Shown here: piece by piece, positions 60,461 to 64,000 of the stretch
Numbering within the stretch: the first letter of the stretch is position 1
Layout of the letters: each line of letters opens with the position of its first letter
Assembly: GCA_034766995.1 (NCBI GenBank)
Contig: CM068315.1
Location: forward strand, 46,881,662-46,945,661
Reading direction: 5' to 3'
DNA: 64,000 nt
Source of the DNA: Acanthacorydalis orientalis
Lineage: Eukaryota; Arthropoda; Insecta; Megaloptera; Corydalidae
Position numbers and translations under genes: made by a program
Notes under the pieces: generated by a model
What the model was told of the DNA's origin: nothing
The model's database searches: none
The model's input: the letters and a program-made list of their open reading frames with translations, nothing else

Positions 60461-62857
60461 TATATTTTCCTACCTTCTAATATCTAAATATCTTTCTTTA
60501 AAGCATATAAAGCAGTTCTATATTTCTTTGATTATTTTTAATATTACTGTTATGGAAATTTACTCTTCAGGGCTAAGAAATTGCTGCAATAGTAACATTT
60601 TTGATCGGAATTTTTTTTTGTGGTTTATGGTGCGACTTCATGTGTAAAAATGAATTTATTCTGTTAAAACTACATTATAATGTGTTAGTGACTTTAATAT
60701 ATTTTTTTGACTTTAATTTGTTTTTTTGAGTAAAAACAATATCTTATAATTTTTTTCTGTATATTATAATAAAGTAGATGATTTCGATGTCCAAATATAT
60801 GAAAAAAGAAGATTATTTATAATATTGTAACAATGTTTTTATCTTATCTTATTTTCTTTACAAAACGAGAATTTATCTATATTAAATCGACTTTAGAAGC
60901 CAAACTATGTATGTTAACTAGAGTACATGGTGTTAATTGTATAAGAACGTATAAGTTCTGTTTTAGTAGTTAATAGTAACTTGACCTAAAGTTTCAATAT
61001 GCTTGAACTCACGGGACTGAATTTAAATTCAAACTTAAACAGGAATATAGGTTTCGTGGCGAAAAACATTGATATTTAACTTTACACGAACCAACTGTTT
61101 TTTTTGTATATTATATAAAAATATATTCATGAATCTTTTTCTTTGGGTGAATTCGTGAAAAAATTTTTTTACTTGTTACAATATAAATATATTTTTTTGT
61201 GAAAATTTCGTGTAACTTCGGGTGACATCGTTAATAATAATTTAATACAATATCTCTAAATGCCTTTTTTCTTAAATGTCCATTTTTTGACATTTTATGG
61301 AATATTGTTTTATATATAGTTAGATAAAGATATTAAATGTATTTTTTTATTTGTCTGAAACTTGAATCAAAAGTCAAAATAAATTTCAGTCTAAAATATT
61401 ACTAATAATGAAGAGTTTTAATATTTCTACTGTAAAAATCTTTCCAAACTAAATATATATTTTCTTTAAACATTGAGAATTACTCTTCAATTAAATTATA
61501 TTAAAGTGTTTCAGAGGTTTGAACTCATTAAGCGTTTGTGATTATCGTTATCTGAGCCCTTATTTAAACTTACGACCCATTTGTCAACAGTTCATTTTAT
61601 TATCCGTTCAGGTTTATACTCGCATTACGTTTATTTTTACAAAATTAAAAAAAATGTAATTTTTGTTAACGGAGTTTTAAATTCCGTACGATTAAATTTC
61701 AAATTTTTAGGTATGGATTGAACAGAAATAAAAAAATATAAATAATTTGCACGTTTTGCTTTTCATTATATATATATATATATATATATATGAACCATGT
61801 ATTTACTTCTTAAATTAATAATTTCGAGTTGGAATATTTTTTTATAGTTTTGAGTAAATAAATAACAAATAAATTAATTATTTCATACCTTACATTTATT
61901 GAGTATTTGTGAAGTTTATAATATTTTGTATTATTGGAAAAGTTATGTAATTTTCCTTATAAAATATTATAAGCTGAAATGAAAATGTAAATAATATATT
62001 TGATGTCAGTTGTTTTCCTATATTTTCTATGCGTTTCACTGCCTTTCTATGAGAAACAGTTTAATATAAACTGAAATTTAGTTCATATAAGAGCGTGCTT
62101 TTATTTATATATATATATATATATATTTATTGGTATAAGTATTGTTCTACAATAATAAAAAAATGTAATTTTCATACAAAATAACCAGGAAATAACCGTT
62201 TTTACACCATATATTTACTAAAAAATGTTTTAAGGACAGTTTAAAAAATAATACTGAAAAATAATATTAATAATAGTTTGCAGTTTGAAAAGTAATATTG
62301 AAATTAAATTCTTTTTTTTTCAAAAACGTCGAAATCGAATAAATGAAAAGACTATTGATCTCGATGTAGCGTTTTTTGACAATCTTCTGAAAATTCATGA
62401 ACATTTAACACCATAAAAGAAAAAATGACAATACATACATAATGTTCCGTAATGTAAGCAAGTATTTATAAAGAAAATGCAAATGGAAAATTTGTCACAG
62501 GTCGATGCAAAAAATATGTTTACAATGAATGGCGAGTCAAGGAGGTAATTTTACACACCGCGAAGCACCACCTGCTTGAGCTTTTGTTAAAAATTAATGA
62601 AATAGTTCACATTTTAGTCTATATTTCATATACATTTTTCACATTGTTATCATGAAAATCATCATTTGTGTACAAACGAGTCAGCAGGGGTTTTGTAAAA
62701 AAAAATCTCCGAGTACACGTGCAAACGATCTTGTCGAATATCGTCAGGGTAGAACAGAACGTGATATTATAAATATTTAAAGCATTATATTTGTTCAAGT
62801 TTTATGAATAGATTCTTTTTTATACTCACTTTGTATTCGTCTGCTAACACATCTATT

Positions 62858-62906
<49 letters not shown>

Positions 62907-63221
62907 TATGTACCCACATACACACACATGCTTGTATATATATATATATATACACTATATTAATGTTTATCAGTTCATATTTAAATAAGCAACTAACTTT
63001 ATTATACAAATTAAAGAAGTAAATTTACGAAATACGTAAATATGTCAGTTAATTGATGTTCTAGTATTTTTATTATTAAAATTATTATTTTTTTAATTAC
63101 TATGAAAAGTTATCAGTTATCAAAAAAATGTTAATACTATAAAATATAAACTTAGTATACTTAAATTAACATTGCGTTTTATGTAATAAAGTTTATTTTT
63201 CAATTTAACTGTAATTTATGA
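60461..63221. other. No gene seen
   Basis: AT-rich DNA with (TA)n at 61768-61790, 62107-62126 and 62860. The segment 62500-62760 (ACACACCGCGAAGCACC) is more GC-rich and unassigned. Confidence 0.55.
62860..62957. repeat. (TA)n and (CA)n microsatellites
   Basis: About 21 TA units, then a short CA cluster and another TA block. Confidence 0.95.
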
Positions 63222-63797
63222 TTAGGTTGGTAGGAAAATAATTGCGTTTTTATTTTATAAATTCTAACCTTAATTTTTTTCAATGAAGATGTACTTTCGT
63301 CGCGTTCATGTTAATATCATTTTAAAGTGAATTTTTCAGTCTGTATTTTAGTAAAATCGACTTTGGTTTTATTATTCATTTTACTTTAAATTCGGCTAGT
63401 GAATTAAAAATGGGGAAAATAGCAAATAAGAGAAAATGTTTGTTCATTGAATTCAAAACGGTTGTTAAAGCAGCAGAACCTGCTCGTAAACAAAACGATT
63501 TTGTTATTAGTACTGTTAAGGATCGTACTGTACAATGGGGGTTCTAAAAATTTCATGCTGGAGACGAGAGCCTTAAAGATACAGAAAGTGGCGAGCGTCC
63601 TTCTTCAGTTCATAACGATCAACTGAAGATGTTAGTTGAATCAGATGTACGCACAGCAATTCGAGAGCTTGCACAAAATTTAAGTGTTAGTCATCCAACA
63701 ATTCTGAACGACTGAAAACAGCTAGAAAAATTGAAAAACAGAAAAATATATATGAATTTGATGATCATAAACCGCAATTACTTTCCTACCAACTTTA
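63222..63797 (+). mobile_element. Deleted mariner (family 2), 576 bp
   Basis: Same structure as 14986-15549: TTAGGTTGGTAGGAAAATAA at the left and CTACCAACTTTA at the right, with TA after it. The reading frame begins near 63412 (MGKIANKRKCLFIEFKT), then KDRTVQW, KFHAGDESLKD, PSSVHNDQL, AIRELAQNLSVSHPTIL. It is better preserved than the 15-kb copy but has stops (for example after QWGF). Lacks the catalytic domain. Confidence 0.85.
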
Positions 63798-63839
63798 TAT
63801 CATATAACCGTTATATTTAGAGTTAAAATTTCACTTGCA

Positions 63840-64000
63840 ATCATGTGTTAATGTTAATATCATTTTAAAGTGCGTTTTTTCGGTCTGTATTTTAATAACG
63901 TCGCCTTCGGTTTTATTATTAATTTTGCTTCAAATTGGGCTTGAATTAAAAATAGAAAAGAAGAAAATAAGAGAATTTTTTTGTACGAGTTCAAACTGGT
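63840..64000 (+). mobile_element. Third family-2 mariner copy, partial, cut by window end
   Basis: Directly downstream of the previous element the same 5' sequence begins again (TTAATATCATTTTAAAGTG, TTTTTCGGTCTGTATTTT, then the start of the helix-turn-helix region with AAGAAAATAAGAGAAT). The left inverted repeat is missing and the right part lies outside the window. Confidence 0.7.

Noticed and set aside
62500..62760. More GC-rich stretch with CCGCGAAGCACCACC
   Set aside because: Looked for tRNA, transposon ends and coding frames; none convincing.

Overview
The window is eukaryotic nuclear DNA, very A+T-rich, and almost certainly from an insect. Three things point there. One spliced protein-coding gene has GT-AG introns. 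A nuclear copy of mitochondrial ND5 reads through only under the invertebrate mitochondrial code. The rest is dominated by mariner/Tc1-type transposon relics and long (TA)n microsatellites. I saw no bacterial operons, CRISPR arrays, rRNA genes or convincing tRNA genes. The order of insect cannot be fixed from the sequence alone.

The only gene I can reconstruct confidently is an NTAN1 orthologue (protein N-terminal asparagine amidohydrolase). It has six coding exons on the + strand between 30422 and 39684 and gives a 311-residue product. Its introns carry a pogo/Tigger-like element (intron 1) and an RTE-like non-LTR fragment (intron 3).

Layout. 1-5000: mostly featureless AT-rich DNA with a hAT-type non-autonomous element that has an 8-bp target duplication (1753-2044). 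5000-13100: a decayed transposase N-terminal domain (6055-6470), a 5'-truncated RTE-like retrotransposon (6755-7602), an internally deleted mariner (8501-9390) with a second 3' end behind it, a tandem duplication and hairpin element near 11.4-12.0 kb, and a third-family mariner (12597-13095). 14986-17870: two more mariners, one of full length (16582-17870). 19105-19562: ND5 NUMT. 21655-22600: a mariner interrupted by a C-rich minisatellite. 23626-24408: 3' part of a hAT transposon. 26988-29498: an 80-bp mariner MITE, a hAT terminus and a piggyBac-like TTAA MITE. 30.4-39.7 kb: NTAN1. 41939-42574: two TA-target elements back to back. 44935-45680: a jockey/CR1-like non-LTR fragment. 47.9-49.0 kb: a direct repeat with a MITE and a foldback element. 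50037-56547: a mariner fragment and then an inverted duplication with ~1.3-kb arms, each carrying an 898-bp mariner. 59944-64000: further mariner derivatives, the last cut by the window end.

NTAN1 would act in the N-degron (N-end rule) pathway. The rest is a record of repeated colonisation by TA-target DNA transposons. Many of these elements abut (TA)n arrays, which suggests that insertion sites and microsatellite growth are linked here. Several GC-richer, more complex segments (about 20.7, 25.65, 43.4 and 52.9 kb) could be untranslated first exons or promoters of genes outside the window, but nothing coding supports that.
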